A stretch of DNA of 64,000 nt from the NCBI GenBank assembly GCA_963817785.1, contig CAWFPL010000003.1:186001-250000 (forward strand). Reading direction: 5' to 3'. The position numbers and the translations under genes were made by a program. The notes below the pieces were generated by a model, which was given only the letters and a program-made list of their open reading frames with translations, made no database searches and had not been told where the DNA came from. Shown piece by piece: positions 26,011 to 34,508 of this stretch (its first letter is position 1; each line of letters begins with the position of its first letter). Origin of the DNA: JAKALD01 sp963817785 (GTDB lineage: Bacteria > Pseudomonadota > Gammaproteobacteria > Burkholderiales > SG8-39).

Positions 26011-26697
26011 ATGACACCGGACCAATACGATGCCTGGTATCGCACGCCGCGCGGCCGGTGGATCGGCGAAATCGAGTTCCGGCTGATCTCCGCGCTGCTC
26101 GATGCGGAGCCCGGCGCACGCATTCTCGACGTCGGTTGCGGCACCGGCTATTTCACCCGGCGTTTCGCCGGCGAGGGCTACGAAGTCACCGGGGTCGACC
26201 CCGATCCGTCGATGCTCGCCTACGCGCGCGCCCATCGCGCCGGAACCGAAGACTACGTCCTGGGAGACGCGCGCAGACTGCCATTTTCCGACGGCGAATT
26301 CGATTACTGCATATCGATCGCTGCGCTGTGCTTCATTCCCGAAGAGCGCCTGGCGCTCGGAGAAATCGCCCGCGTAAGCCGGCGCGGGATTGCGCTCGGG
26401 TTGCTCAACCGGTGGAGCCTGCTCTATCTGCAGAAGGGCCGGCATGGCGGGCGCGGCGCCTATCATGGCGCGCGGTGGCATACGCCCCCGCAGGTGCGGT
26501 CGCTTCTGGCGACGCTTCCGATGACGACCCGTCGCGTGCGGACCGCGGTTCGTCTGCCCTCGGGCGGGGCACTGGCGCGCTACGTTGAAGCCCTGACGCC
26601 GCATTGGTTGCCCTTTGGCGGCTTCATCGCTGCGGCTGCGCGGGGCAAGCTCGGCGGCCGCGGAGCTCCGGAAGGAACGGACCCGATAAGGAACTGA
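26011..26697 (+). CDS. Class I SAM-dependent methyltransferase
   Basis: A 228-residue protein starting at ATG 26011 behind TGAGGAGC. The SAM-binding motif ARILDVGCGTGYFTRRFA lies at about residues 35-52, followed by the acidic loop GVDPDPS and motif II/III YVLGDARRLPFSDGEFDYCIS. This is the UbiE/type-11 methyltransferase fold. The acceptor is unknown. It is the last gene of the cluster begun by the sulfur sensor. Confidence 0.85.
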   Translation: MTPDQYDAWYRTPRGRWIGEIEFRLISALLDAEPGARILDVGCGTGYFTRRFAGEGYEVTGVDPDPSMLAYARAHRAGTEDYVLGDARRLPFSDGEFDYCISIAALCFIPEERLALGEIARVSRRGIALGLLNRWSLLYLQKGRHGGRGAYHGARWHTPPQVRSLLATLPMTTRRVRTAVRLPSGGALARYVEALTPHWLPFGGFIAAAARGKLGGRGAPEGTDPIRN

Positions 26698-26765
26698 GGA
26701 GGAGGGCTCTGACGAGCACGTTCGAGCACGCCGATCGCCCCGCCCGCGCGAACCCCGGAAGAAGC

Positions 26766-27560
26766 CTATTCCTTGTTCTTTCCCTCTTCCGCCGACGTCG
26801 CCCAGGTCCAGTACAGCCCAAGGTAAGCCTCGGAGTGAGACTCGCCCGCCACGCTGTGGCCGACCCGGAACAGCAGGCTGCACCCCCCGCAGGCCTCGAT
26901 GCCGCTGTAAGAGCCGCCGAAGTTCAGGAAGGTGGAGTGCTCCGCGTCCACGCTCGGTGCGCCTTGCGCGAACACCTCGCCGCCCAGGGTCAGCTTGTCG
27001 GTGACCGATCTCTGCAACAGCCAGCCGCCGAAGTTGTAGTTCAGCATGCCCGGCGCGGAGTTGAACGCGCGCCCGCCGCCGCCGTAGGTCGTCCACGGCC
27101 CGAAGCTTTTCTGCACCCAGACGGGAAACGTCCACCACGCCCTGCCGTTGCCCAGCCCCTTGTCGGAGTCGCCGGTGGGCAGCTCCAGCATCGGGAAAAC
27201 GCCGACTTGCGGGTGACCGTCGGTCTCGTGCACGAAGCGGTACTTGACCCCCAGCTCCACATCCCCCAGGCCGTGCTGGTTCGGCCCCTCGTTGGGGAGC
27301 AGATTGACGTACGGCACCATGAGGTGCAGGTGAACGTCCTCCCTCGGGCTGGTGTTGTACTCGAAAGCGGGAAGCACGTACTGCGTGCCTCCCGGCCCCC
27401 TGTCCATGGTCGAGAAGACGTAGGCTTCCGAATGCCCGGGCTCGAGCGGCTCCGGGTCGTCGGTCATGAACGGCGGCCCGGCGAGCGCGACCTGGGAAGC
27501 CAGCAGCATCACGCCGGCCGCCAGTGAGCCCGCGGCGGTTCTTGCAGTGTAGGTATTCAT
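26766..27560 (-). CDS. Predicted outer-membrane protein
   Basis: A 264-residue exported protein with signal peptide to about residue 27 (VALA-GPP) and a mature part of alternating strands: HLHLMVPYVNLLP, DVELGVKYRFV, TTYGGGGRAFNS. It resembles the small barrels annotated as 'MetA-pathway of phenol degradation' or transporter-like outer-membrane proteins (PF13557). The C-terminal strand AYLGLYWTW is followed by a charged tail. It lies downstream of two membrane-protein genes on the same strand with a 49-base gap and is probably co-transcribed. Confidence 0.55.
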   Translation of the reverse strand: MNTYTARTAAGSLAAGVMLLASQVALAGPPFMTDDPEPLEPGHSEAYVFSTMDRGPGGTQYVLPAFEYNTSPREDVHLHLMVPYVNLLPNEGPNQHGLGDVELGVKYRFVHETDGHPQVGVFPMLELPTGDSDKGLGNGRAWWTFPVWVQKSFGPWTTYGGGGRAFNSAPGMLNYNFGGWLLQRSVTDKLTLGGEVFAQGAPSVDAEHSTFLNFGGSYSGIEACGGCSLLFRVGHSVAGESHSEAYLGLYWTWATSAEEGKNKE

Positions 27561-27609
27561 TTGCTTGCGCCCTTGTCTCGCGCATCTGCGGGTGCGGCCC
27601 GCCTGCGTG

Positions 27610-27966
27610 CTATTTGCCCTGCAGCAGGTCCATGATCGGCGGGAACGTCAGCGCGAAGCCGATCGCGAGCAGCACGAATGCCACGGCGCTCACCCGCCCG
27701 ACGTTCACGTCCCGCGCGCTCCACTTCTTGTCGAGCACGTACCACGCCGCCAGCCAGATCACGATGGCGGAGATGGTCACGCCCGAGAGCGGTCCCGTAG
27801 GGTTGTAGAAACTGAAGAACTTGCCGATTCCCGAGAATGCGTCGCCGAGCAGCGCGAACAGCCCGAGCACTGCGCTGCCGATGCCCGCAGCGAGGATCGC
27901 CGCCGCCCCCGGTCCGTTCGGCAGGTCTTCGGACGCCGGGATGTGTTGAGTGTTCGCCACGGTCAT
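27610..27966 (-). CDS. Small membrane protein, unknown function
   Basis: A 118-residue protein with three hydrophobic segments (about 22-45, 60-80, 90-112). The start at 27966 overlaps the stop of the upstream gene by four bases (ATGA), so it is translationally coupled to the next membrane protein. No signature residues are recognisable. The pair may form a small membrane complex. Confidence 0.6.
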   Translation of the reverse strand: MTVANTQHIPASEDLPNGPGAAAILAAGIGSAVLGLFALLGDAFSGIGKFFSFYNPTGPLSGVTISAIVIWLAAWYVLDKKWSARDVNVGRVSAVAFVLLAIGFALTFPPIMDLLQGK

Positions 27967-28529
27967 TCTCCTTTGATCAACTGGATCGTTTCGCCGCCGC
28001 GCACCGGCGCATACTTGTTGAGGAAGGCGCCGAACATGCCGGCCACGCCCGTGGCGATGAACGCCGCCACCGTGAAGATCAGCACCGCCTTGCGCAGGTC
28101 GCGATGCTTGGCGAGGCTCGCGCGGTACTTGGTGTAGACGTAGGCGACCATCGTCATCGCGATCGGGGCGATCCACGCCACGTGCTCCTTCCATTCCATG
28201 CCGAGGTCGTGCCAGCCGATCGTGTTCGGGCTGGACATCAGCAGCTTCTGCGGATAGGCCGACAGGTCGGTCGTTCCGGCCGGTGGAATCGCGCGATACC
28301 ACGGGTACACGAGGTAAGCGCCCGACAGCACCGTCGCCCAGGCGAGCACGACCATGCCGACCAGGTAGAGGCGCAGCATCGTCTGGTCTCTCTGGCTCGG
28401 CACCGCCGGCGCGCCGGGCGCCGACATGCGGTAGATCTCCGCGATCGCTCCGGTGAACGCCAGCATGAACAGCGCCCCGAAGCCCATGCCGTGAAACACG
28501 GTGACCAGGTCACGCCAACTGATTTCCAT
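27963..28529 (-). CDS. Four-helix membrane protein, unknown function
   Basis: A 188-residue protein with four predicted spans (about 8-30, 50-72, 110-130, 145-168). I chose the start at 28529 because AGAAAGGGGG stands just upstream on this strand. His12 lies in the first helix and a W-H-D-L-G-M-E-W-K-E-H-V stretch near 115 precedes the third, so haem or metal binding is conceivable. It is divergent from the metal-type response regulator and shares the intergenic region with its putative operator. Family not recognised. Confidence 0.6.
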   Translation of the reverse strand: MEISWRDLVTVFHGMGFGALFMLAFTGAIAEIYRMSAPGAPAVPSQRDQTMLRLYLVGMVVLAWATVLSGAYLVYPWYRAIPPAGTTDLSAYPQKLLMSSPNTIGWHDLGMEWKEHVAWIAPIAMTMVAYVYTKYRASLAKHRDLRKAVLIFTVAAFIATGVAGMFGAFLNKYAPVRGGETIQLIKGE

Positions 28530-28601
28530 ATCGAGCCCCCTTTCTGGTTGAGTATTGACGACACAGTGCGCCCCGCGCCGCGTCAGGCCGATGACTCCCG
28601 C

Positions 28602-28617
28602 ATTACATCTTCGTAAT
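28602..28617 (+). promoter_or_regulatory. Inverted repeat, likely response-regulator box
   Basis: ATTAC-ATCTTC-GTAAT lies between the divergent membrane-protein operon and the two-component operon. Heavy-metal response regulators of the CusR/CopR/CzcR kind bind closely similar ATTAC-N6-GTAAT repeats, so this is probably the shared operator for both directions. Confidence 0.6.
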
Positions 28618-28681
28618 CTGCGCTCAGCGGGCGCCCGATGAGGCATAGTTCCGAACGACCGCGCAGCGCCGACGACGCTCC

Positions 28682-29362
28682 ATGAAGCTGCTGATCATCG
28701 AGGACGAACCCAAGACGGCGGAATACCTGAGGCGCGGCCTGTCCGAGGCCGGCTTCGTGGCGGACGGCGCTCGCACCGGAGGAGACGGCCTGCACCTGGC
28801 GCTCACCGAAGACTACGACCTCGTGGTGCTCGATGTGATGCTGCCCGGACTGGACGGCTGGGAGGTCCTGCGCGGCATGCGCGCCGCCGGCAAGGACACG
28901 CCGGTGCTGTTCCTCACGGCGCGCGACCAGGTCGACGACCGCGTCAAGGGCCTTGAGCTGGGTGCGGACGACTACCTGACCAAGCCCTTTGCGTTCGCCG
29001 AGCTGCTGGCGCGGGTGCGTACGCTGCTGCGACGTGGAAGGGCTACGCACGCGGTCGAAAAGCTTACCATTGCCGACCTCGAGCTCGATCTCCTGAGCCG
29101 CCGCGTGCTGCGCGCGGGCAGGCGCATCGACCTCACCGCCAAGGAGTTCGCGCTGCTCGAGCTGCTGATGCGCCGGCAAGGCGAGGTGTTGCCGCGCTCG
29201 CTGATCGCCTCCCAGGTCTGGGACATGAACTTCGACAGCGACACCAACGTCATCGACGTCGCCGTACGCCGGCTGCGCGCCAAGATCGACGACGATTTTG
29301 ACGCCAAGCTGATCCAGACGGTGCGCGGCATGGGCTACGTGCTGCGGGCCCCCGGGGAATGA
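28682..29362 (+). CDS. OmpR-family response regulator, heavy-metal type
   Basis: A 226-residue regulator with receiver domain (acidic pair Glu7-Asp8, phospho-acceptor in VVLDVMLPG near Asp51, Lys of TKPF near 101) and an OmpR winged helix (about 125-222). The sequence [20 protein letters not shown] is characteristic of CusR/CopR/IrlR regulators. It overlaps the sensor kinase by four bases. Controlled genes probably include chrA downstream and the divergent membrane operon. Confidence 0.92.
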   Translation: MKLLIIEDEPKTAEYLRRGLSEAGFVADGARTGGDGLHLALTEDYDLVVLDVMLPGLDGWEVLRGMRAAGKDTPVLFLTARDQVDDRVKGLELGADDYLTKPFAFAELLARVRTLLRRGRATHAVEKLTIADLELDLLSRRVLRAGRRIDLTAKEFALLELLMRRQGEVLPRSLIASQVWDMNFDSDTNVIDVAVRRLRAKIDDDFDAKLIQTVRGMGYVLRAPGE

Positions 29363-30786
29363 AGGCGCCGCTCTCGCTCACCGCGCGCGTGAGCATTTTG
29401 TTCGCGGCCGCAGCCGCCGGCGTGCTGCTGATCGCGGGGGCCCTGTTCGAGCACGCGGCCGAGAACCACTTCCTGGACGACGACCGGGAGGAGCTCTACG
29501 GAAAGACGGAGCTCATTCGCAGCCTGCTCGCCAAAGCCACCACGCCCGCCGCCGTGGCCGAGCTTCCGACACGCATCGCCGATACGATGTTCGGCCATCC
29601 GGGAATCGCGATCGCCGTCGCGCGCAGCGACCGGACGGTCCTGTTCTCGACCGGACCGCGGGCGGTAGTCGAGCACCTGCTTTCGGCCGCAGAACTGGGC
29701 CGGGCGCAGCCGGTCACCTGGTCCGACCCGCCGCGGGTCTACCGCATCGTGGCGAGCCGGCTTCCGCTCGGAATTCCGCACAGCCCTCCCGTCAACGTCG
29801 GGGTCGCGCTCGACATCACGAGCGACCGTGCCTTCATGAGCGAGTTCAGGGAGTTTCTGTGGTTCGGGATGGCGTTTTCCATGGTCGTCATGGCCGTGCT
29901 CGGATGGGCCGCGGTGCACCGAGGGCTCCTGCCGCTGCGCAAGCTCTCGGCGATGGTCGCCGCCGTCTCGGCGGAACGGCTCGACAAGCCGCTGCCCGAA
30001 GCGGGCGCGCCGCCCGAGCTGCGCGGGCTGGTGCTCGCGTTCAACCGCATGCTCGCGCGCCTCGAGGACTCCTTCCGCAGACTCTCGGAGTTCTCCTCGG
30101 ACCTTGCCCACGAGCTGCGCACCCCGATCCAGAACCTGCTCCTTCAGACGCAGGTCACCTTGAGCCGCGAGCGCGATGCCGCCGACTATCGCGCGAACCT
30201 GCAGTCCAATCTCGAGGAGCTCGAGCGCCTGTCCAAGATGGCCTCCGACATGCTGTTTCTCGCCAGGGCGGACAACAAGCTCCTCGCGCCCAAGCGGGAG
30301 CCGGTCGAGCTGCACAAGGAGGTGGAGCAACTGCTTGCGTTCTATGAGGCGCTCGCGAGCGATCGCGGCGTCGGGCTGGCACAATCCGGGGCCGCAACGA
30401 TTTCCGGCGACCGACTCATGATCCAGCGCGCGCTTTCCAATCTCCTGTCCAACGCCATTCGCTTTACGCCCGCGGGAAGGGAGATCGCGGTTGCCCTTGC
30501 GGAGGACGTGGAATCGGCCACGGTCAGCGTGACCAACCCGGGGCCCGAAATCCCCGCCGAGCATCTGTCGAGGATCTTCGAGCGCTTGTATCGTGTCGAC
30601 CCGTCACGGCGGGAAGGCGAGGCCGACCACGCCGGCCTCGGGCTCGCGATCGCTAGGTCGATCGTCGAGATGCACGGCGGCAGCATCCGCGCCGAGTCGT
30701 CCGCCGGCGAGACCCGCTTCAGCGTCACGCTTCCGCGCGGGCATACGGTCCGGGCGGCACCGTTGCGCGCCGCCCGTTCCGTATGA
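29359..30786 (+). CDS. Heavy-metal sensor histidine kinase
   Basis: A 475-residue kinase of the CusS/CopS type: membrane span at about 12-32, periplasmic sensor region to about 165, second span 168-190, HAMP linker, phospho-acceptor box [12 protein letters not shown] (about 250-261) and an ATPase domain with N box ([13 protein letters not shown]) and G boxes ([13 protein letters not shown]). The metal it senses cannot be read. ATGA overlaps link it to the regulator before and to the chromate transporter after it. Confidence 0.9.
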   Translation: MKAPLSLTARVSILFAAAAAGVLLIAGALFEHAAENHFLDDDREELYGKTELIRSLLAKATTPAAVAELPTRIADTMFGHPGIAIAVARSDRTVLFSTGPRAVVEHLLSAAELGRAQPVTWSDPPRVYRIVASRLPLGIPHSPPVNVGVALDITSDRAFMSEFREFLWFGMAFSMVVMAVLGWAAVHRGLLPLRKLSAMVAAVSAERLDKPLPEAGAPPELRGLVLAFNRMLARLEDSFRRLSEFSSDLAHELRTPIQNLLLQTQVTLSRERDAADYRANLQSNLEELERLSKMASDMLFLARADNKLLAPKREPVELHKEVEQLLAFYEALASDRGVGLAQSGAATISGDRLMIQRALSNLLSNAIRFTPAGREIAVALAEDVESATVSVTNPGPEIPAEHLSRIFERLYRVDPSRREGEADHAGLGLAIARSIVEMHGGSIRAESSAGETRFSVTLPRGHTVRAAPLRAARSV

Positions 30787-31997
30787 CCCAGGCGGACGCA
30801 AGGCTCGGGCGGCACCGAGCCACGCTTGCCGAGCTGGCGACGGTATTTCTCGCGTTCTTCAAGCTCGGCTGCACTTCGTTCGGCGGACCGATCGCGCATC
30901 TCGGCTACTTGCGCGCGGAATTCGTCGAACGGCGCAAGTGGCTCGACGATGCCGCCTACACGGACCTGGTCGCGCTATGCCAGTTCTTGCCGGGCCCGGC
31001 AAGCAGCCAGGTCGGAATTGCGCTGGGGGTCTTGCGCGCCGGGGCGCCGGGCGCCCTGGCCGCCTGGGTCGGCTTCACGCTGCCCTCCGCCGTGCTCATG
31101 ATCCTGTCGGGCTACGGGCTGCAGATCCTGCGCCTGTCGACCGGCGCAGGTTGGGTGCATGGCCTCAAGCTCGCCGCGGTCGCTGTGGTAGCGCAAGCCG
31201 TGTGGAGCATGGGCAGACAACTTTGCCCCGACCGCTCGCGGGCCACGATAGCGGTATGCGCAGCGCTGCTCGTATTGGGGTGGGGCAGCGCGCTCGCGCA
31301 GATCCTCGCCATCGCGGTCGGCGGCGCGATCGGCTGGCGCCTGCTGCCGGGCGGTACCGTGCCCGCCGCGGCCCACGCGGAATTCAAAATCCGCCGCGAG
31401 CTGTCCTGGATCAGCGCCCTGCTGTTCGTCGCGCTGCTCGCCGTACTGCCCGTGCTGGCGCGCGCGAGCGCGAGCCATGCGCTCGCGGTATTCGACAGCT
31501 TCTACCGCGCGGGCTCGCTCGTGTTCGGAGGTGGTCACGTGGTGCTGCCGCTGCTGCGCGCGGAGGTGGTGCCGCGGTGGATCGGCGACGGCGCGTTTCT
31601 CGCCGGCTACGGCATCGCGCAGGCGTTGCCCGGGCCCTTGTTCACCTTCGCCGCCTTTTTAGGGGCGGCGATGCGCGGCGCGCCGGCGGGCTGGCTGGGC
31701 GGCCTGCTTGCCTTGTGCGCGATCTTTCTGCCTGCTTTCCTGCTCGTGTTTGCGGCCCTGCCTCACTGGAACGCGCTGCGCCGGATGGCGGGCATACGCG
31801 CGGCGTTGAACGGCGTCAACGCCGCGGTGGTCGGCATTCTTCTCGCGGCGCTCTACGACCCCATCTTCACGACTGCGGTGCGCGGGCCGGCGGACTTCGC
31901 CCTGGCGCTGGCGGCGTTTGCGCTGCTCGCGTTCTGGAAGCTGCCGCCGTTGTGGGTGGTCGTGCTGGCTGCGCTCGGTGGGGTCGTGATCGGATAG
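30783..31997 (+). CDS. chrA: Chromate transporter ChrA
   Basis: A 404-residue two-domain CHR protein. The first half begins with FFKLGCTSFGGPIAHLGYL and carries FLPGPASSQVGIALG; the second repeats the pattern with VFGGGHVVLPLL and ALPGPLFTFAAFLG. These are hallmarks of the long-chain CHR family, which exports chromate with proton coupling. Co-transcription with a two-component system, rather than the more usual ChrB, is notable. Confidence 0.92.
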   Translation: MTQADARLGRHRATLAELATVFLAFFKLGCTSFGGPIAHLGYLRAEFVERRKWLDDAAYTDLVALCQFLPGPASSQVGIALGVLRAGAPGALAAWVGFTLPSAVLMILSGYGLQILRLSTGAGWVHGLKLAAVAVVAQAVWSMGRQLCPDRSRATIAVCAALLVLGWGSALAQILAIAVGGAIGWRLLPGGTVPAAAHAEFKIRRELSWISALLFVALLAVLPVLARASASHALAVFDSFYRAGSLVFGGGHVVLPLLRAEVVPRWIGDGAFLAGYGIAQALPGPLFTFAAFLGAAMRGAPAGWLGGLLALCAIFLPAFLLVFAALPHWNALRRMAGIRAALNGVNAAVVGILLAALYDPIFTTAVRGPADFALALAAFALLAFWKLPPLWVVVLAALGGVVIG

Positions 31998-32308
31998 TTA
32001 CGGTCGTCCCAGCCGCGGTTGCGCGCCGGCTGGCGAACGGCCCCCGCCCGCTCAAAGCTTCACCCACCCCCCTGCGCAGCGCGTGGTGCAGCGCCAGCCC
32101 GAACACGAACGCGAACCCGATGTTCCAGATCGCGCAGCCCGCCGTCACCAGGCTCACGAAGCGGTCGTTCCGTGGTCTTGCCGAATGCGACCCCCGTAGT
32201 CGGCAGTGCGACCGCGGACGTCCGGGAACCGGGCAGATCCCGGGCCGCGGGCTTCGAAAACGCGAATCGCGCAGGGCGGGGAAGGAAATCCGCGCCTGCG
32301 CGCAAAGT
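31998..32308. other. Gap between chrA and the cytochrome gene, with a possible gene remnant
   Basis: No intact gene is supported. On the minus strand, positions 32172-32074 read RFVSLVTAGCAIWNIGFAFV followed by FGLALHHALRRG, a convincing membrane-helix sequence that has no good start and runs into low-quality sequence. It may be the remains of a decayed membrane-protein gene. Confidence 0.35.
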
Positions 32309-32800
32309 TTACTGCAGGCGATAGGCGGCGTGGCAAGCGACGCATTGGGCGGTGACGTGCGCCAATGCGGCGAGCGCCGGGCGCATGTCGCCGGTCGCGG
32401 CGGAGGTGTTGACCTCGACCGCGAATCTGCTCGCGGCCCGGTGCATCTGCATGCCGATGTCTTGCATGCCCTTCGGCATGTAGGGCGCCACCTCGTGCGC
32501 GCCGTGCAGTCCCAGCGAGCTCAGTCCGAGGCGGTGCTCGGCGAGCCGGGACGCCTCGTCGAATTCTCCGTTCGACAAGGCGAGCTCGATCTTCTGCAGC
32601 GTCAGGAGGTGGTCCCGCATGTTGGCCAGCTCGTGCTCGCGCAGCGGCGCCGGGAAGTGCACCAGCTCGCGGGTGTCTTGGCCCTGCATCATGTGATCCA
32701 TGGACGAACCCTGATGCGGGTTGTCCTCCGCAGCCTGAGTCGACGCAATCGCCGAGAGCACTGCCGCCAGAACCATGCCTGCAACAGCTTTACGCGTCAT
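32309..32800 (-). CDS. Periplasmic class II c-type cytochrome (c'/c556-like)
   Basis: A 163-residue exported protein with signal peptide (cleavage after TQA near 24). The only haem-binding motif, CVACH, lies five residues before the end, and the body is helical, as in cytochromes c' and c556 (PF01322). A Met/His-containing stretch (MDHMMQGQ) follows the signal peptide and might offer the sixth ligand or bind metal. The protein could carry electrons or bind NO in the periplasm. A perfect palindrome 59 bases upstream is a likely operator. Confidence 0.75.
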   Translation of the reverse strand: MTRKAVAGMVLAAVLSAIASTQAAEDNPHQGSSMDHMMQGQDTRELVHFPAPLREHELANMRDHLLTLQKIELALSNGEFDEASRLAEHRLGLSSLGLHGAHEVAPYMPKGMQDIGMQMHRAASRFAVEVNTSAATGDMRPALAALAHVTAQCVACHAAYRLQ

Positions 32801-32858
32801 CGGGGCGTCTCTCTTCGTCGTGGAACGTACAGTGTGCGCTGCGCATTCGCCCCCTGCA

Positions 32859-32874
32859 TATGACCGCGGTCATA
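32859..32874 (-). promoter_or_regulatory. Perfect 16-base palindrome upstream of the cytochrome gene
   Basis: TATGACCGCGGTCATA is fully symmetric. The spacing of its TGAC/GTCA half-sites is that of Crp/Fnr-family operators, though it does not match the FNR consensus itself. It overlaps the stop codon of the Crp-like remnant next to it. Confidence 0.5.
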
Positions 32875-32989
32875 CTCTCTGGTGCCTCTTCGTCAGCCGC
32901 AAGCGCGGACCATCTCGCTCGACGTATCCGGCCTGCTCCATGCGTGCAAGCGTGCGGTAGAGTGTCTCGTGAGCGACGCCCGATTCAGG
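32870..32989 (-). pseudogene. 3' remnant of a Crp/Fnr-family regulator gene
   Basis: On the minus strand, codons from 32989 to the TGA at 32872-32870 read SPESGVAHETLYRTLARMEQ and then AGYVERDGPRLRLTKRHQRV. This is the recognition helix and wing of a Crp/Fnr-type regulator. I find no matching N-terminal HTH or cyclic-nucleotide-type sensor domain in any frame upstream, so only the end of the gene seems to survive. The remaining part of the gap 32801-33103 shows no other gene. Confidence 0.5.
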
Positions 32990-33103
32990 CGAGGATGGCT
33001 CTCCGCGGCCGGCAGGCGATGGTGTTTCCGCCCGCGGGCGCGTCCAGCGCCTGCGGCGCGAGAGGTCTCGCGCCGCAGGAATGCCTCGTCGAGCTGACGG
33101 AAT

Positions 33104-33610
33104 TCAGCCTTGCTTCGGAGCGAAGCGCCCCGGGCCGAACCTGTGCCCCGGACCGAACCCATGTCCCGGCCCGGCCTGGTCGAAGGCCGCCTTCTGCTCG
33201 GGCGTGAGCACGCCGTAGAGTTGCTTGGCGGCGCCGTCGAGCGACTCCATCGCGGCGAGCCGCTGCTTCATGAAGGCGATGCGCTGATCCATGCGCTCCG
33301 GGGCGGTGCCCGCCGCGGACTGCATCGAGGCGCGCATCGCGAGCATGCCCTGGGCCTGCTGCTTGACGCCGTCGGCGAATGCCTGCCACTGGGATTCCTG
33401 CGCGGGCGTGATCTTGAGCTGCTCCTTGAGATACGCGAGGTGCTGCTCGGCGCGCGCGGACGGATCGCCGAACATCGGGCCGCCATGCATGGGACCCATC
33501 CCGCCGCGGAAGCCGGGTCCAGGGTAGGGAGCCTGGGCATAGACCGTGGCGGCGATGCCCGCCGCGACGGCGGCGGCGATGCCGAGGGTGATTTTCACTG
33601 AGCGTTTCAT
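33104..33610 (-). CDS. Spy/CpxP-like periplasmic LTxxQ protein
   Basis: A 168-residue exported protein: signal peptide to about residue 26 (VYA-QAP), then a Gly/Met/His-rich segment (GFRGGMGPMHGGPMFG), then a helical body with the two LTxxQ motifs ITPAQ (about 72) and LTPEQ (about 143), and a His/Gly-rich tail. Spy and CpxP are envelope chaperones induced by misfolding and by copper or zinc. AGGAGAG precedes the start. It is divergent from a two-component system whose sensor is Met-rich, so both probably belong to one metal-stress response. Confidence 0.8.
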   Translation of the reverse strand: MKRSVKITLGIAAAVAAGIAATVYAQAPYPGPGFRGGMGPMHGGPMFGDPSARAEQHLAYLKEQLKITPAQESQWQAFADGVKQQAQGMLAMRASMQSAAGTAPERMDQRIAFMKQRLAAMESLDGAAKQLYGVLTPEQKAAFDQAGPGHGFGPGHRFGPGRFAPKQG

Positions 33611-33785
33611 GAGTCTCTCCTGATTGAAGGGGTAAAGCTGAAGCGTTCTTCAGCGGAGTCCATTGGATCACCGGCGCGTAACCGGCTGATGGCACGAAAG
33701 CGGTTTGTTGTGGCGAACCGTGGCGGCCGCCGTGCCGGTAACATTTCGTGACGAATTGCGTCCCGCGCACGGGTATAACGCGTAC

Positions 33786-34508
33786 ATGGCTGCCGCGGAC
33801 CACATCCTCATCGTCGACGACGAGCTCGAGTTGCGCCGCCTGCTTTCCGACTACCTGGAGAAGAACGGCTACCGGGTGAGCTCGGCCGGCGACGGCAAGG
33901 CGATGCGCGCGGCGCTCGACCGCACGCGCGTCGATCTCATCGTGCTCGACCTGATGCTTCCCGGCGAGGACGGCCTCACCCTGTGCCGCGATCTGCGCGC
34001 GAAGTCCGGGATCCCGGTCATCATGCTGACCGCGCGCGGCGAGCAGACCGATCGCATTGTGGGGCTCGAGATGGGCGCGGACGACTACGTGCCCAAGCCG
34101 TTCAGCCCGCGCGAGCTGCTGGCGCGGATCAAGGCCGTCCTGCGGCGCACACGCGCGCTGCCGGAAAACCTCGAGCCTGAGGAAGTGGCGCGCTTCCGCT
34201 TCGCGGGCTGGCAGCTCGACACGGCGACCCGCTACCTCACCGCGCCCGACGCGGTGGTGATCCCGCTGAGCGGCGCCGAGTACCAGCTGCTCAGGGCGTT
34301 TCTCGAGCATCCCGGCCGCGTGCTCAACCGCGATCAGCTGCTCGACCTGGGCTTCGGGCGCGACGCGGAGCGCACCGATCGCAGCGTCGATTCCCAGGTG
34401 AGTCGCCTGCGCCAGCGCCTGCGCGACGACGCCAAGGAGCCGGCGATCATCAAGACGGTGCGCGCTCAGGGTTACGTCCTGGCGGTCCCGGTCGAGGCCG
34501 GGAAATAG
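33786..34508 (+). CDS. OmpR-family response regulator
   Basis: A 240-residue regulator with receiver domain (IVDDE near residue 10, phospho-acceptor in IVLDLMLPGEDG, Lys of PKPF) and OmpR-type winged helix ending TVRAQGYVLAVP. I chose ATG 33786 because the product then starts with the family-typical MAAADHILIVDDE. A -10-like TATAAC ends only six bases before this ATG, so the transcript may be nearly leaderless. The kinase gene begins at the last base of its stop codon. Confidence 0.88.
   Translation: MAAADHILIVDDELELRRLLSDYLEKNGYRVSSAGDGKAMRAALDRTRVDLIVLDLMLPGEDGLTLCRDLRAKSGIPVIMLTARGEQTDRIVGLEMGADDYVPKPFSPRELLARIKAVLRRTRALPENLEPEEVARFRFAGWQLDTATRYLTAPDAVVIPLSGAEYQLLRAFLEHPGRVLNRDQLLDLGFGRDAERTDRSVDSQVSRLRQRLRDDAKEPAIIKTVRAQGYVLAVPVEAGK

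Noticed and set aside
31867..32157. Minus-strand frame at the chrA 3' end as a real gene
   Set aside because: Only the first 30 codons look protein-like; the rest is antisense to chrA. Kept only as a possible remnant.
33739..33753. GTAACATTTCGTGAC as a response-regulator site before the second two-component operon
   Set aside because: The symmetry is poor and there is no matching second half-site; not listed as a feature.
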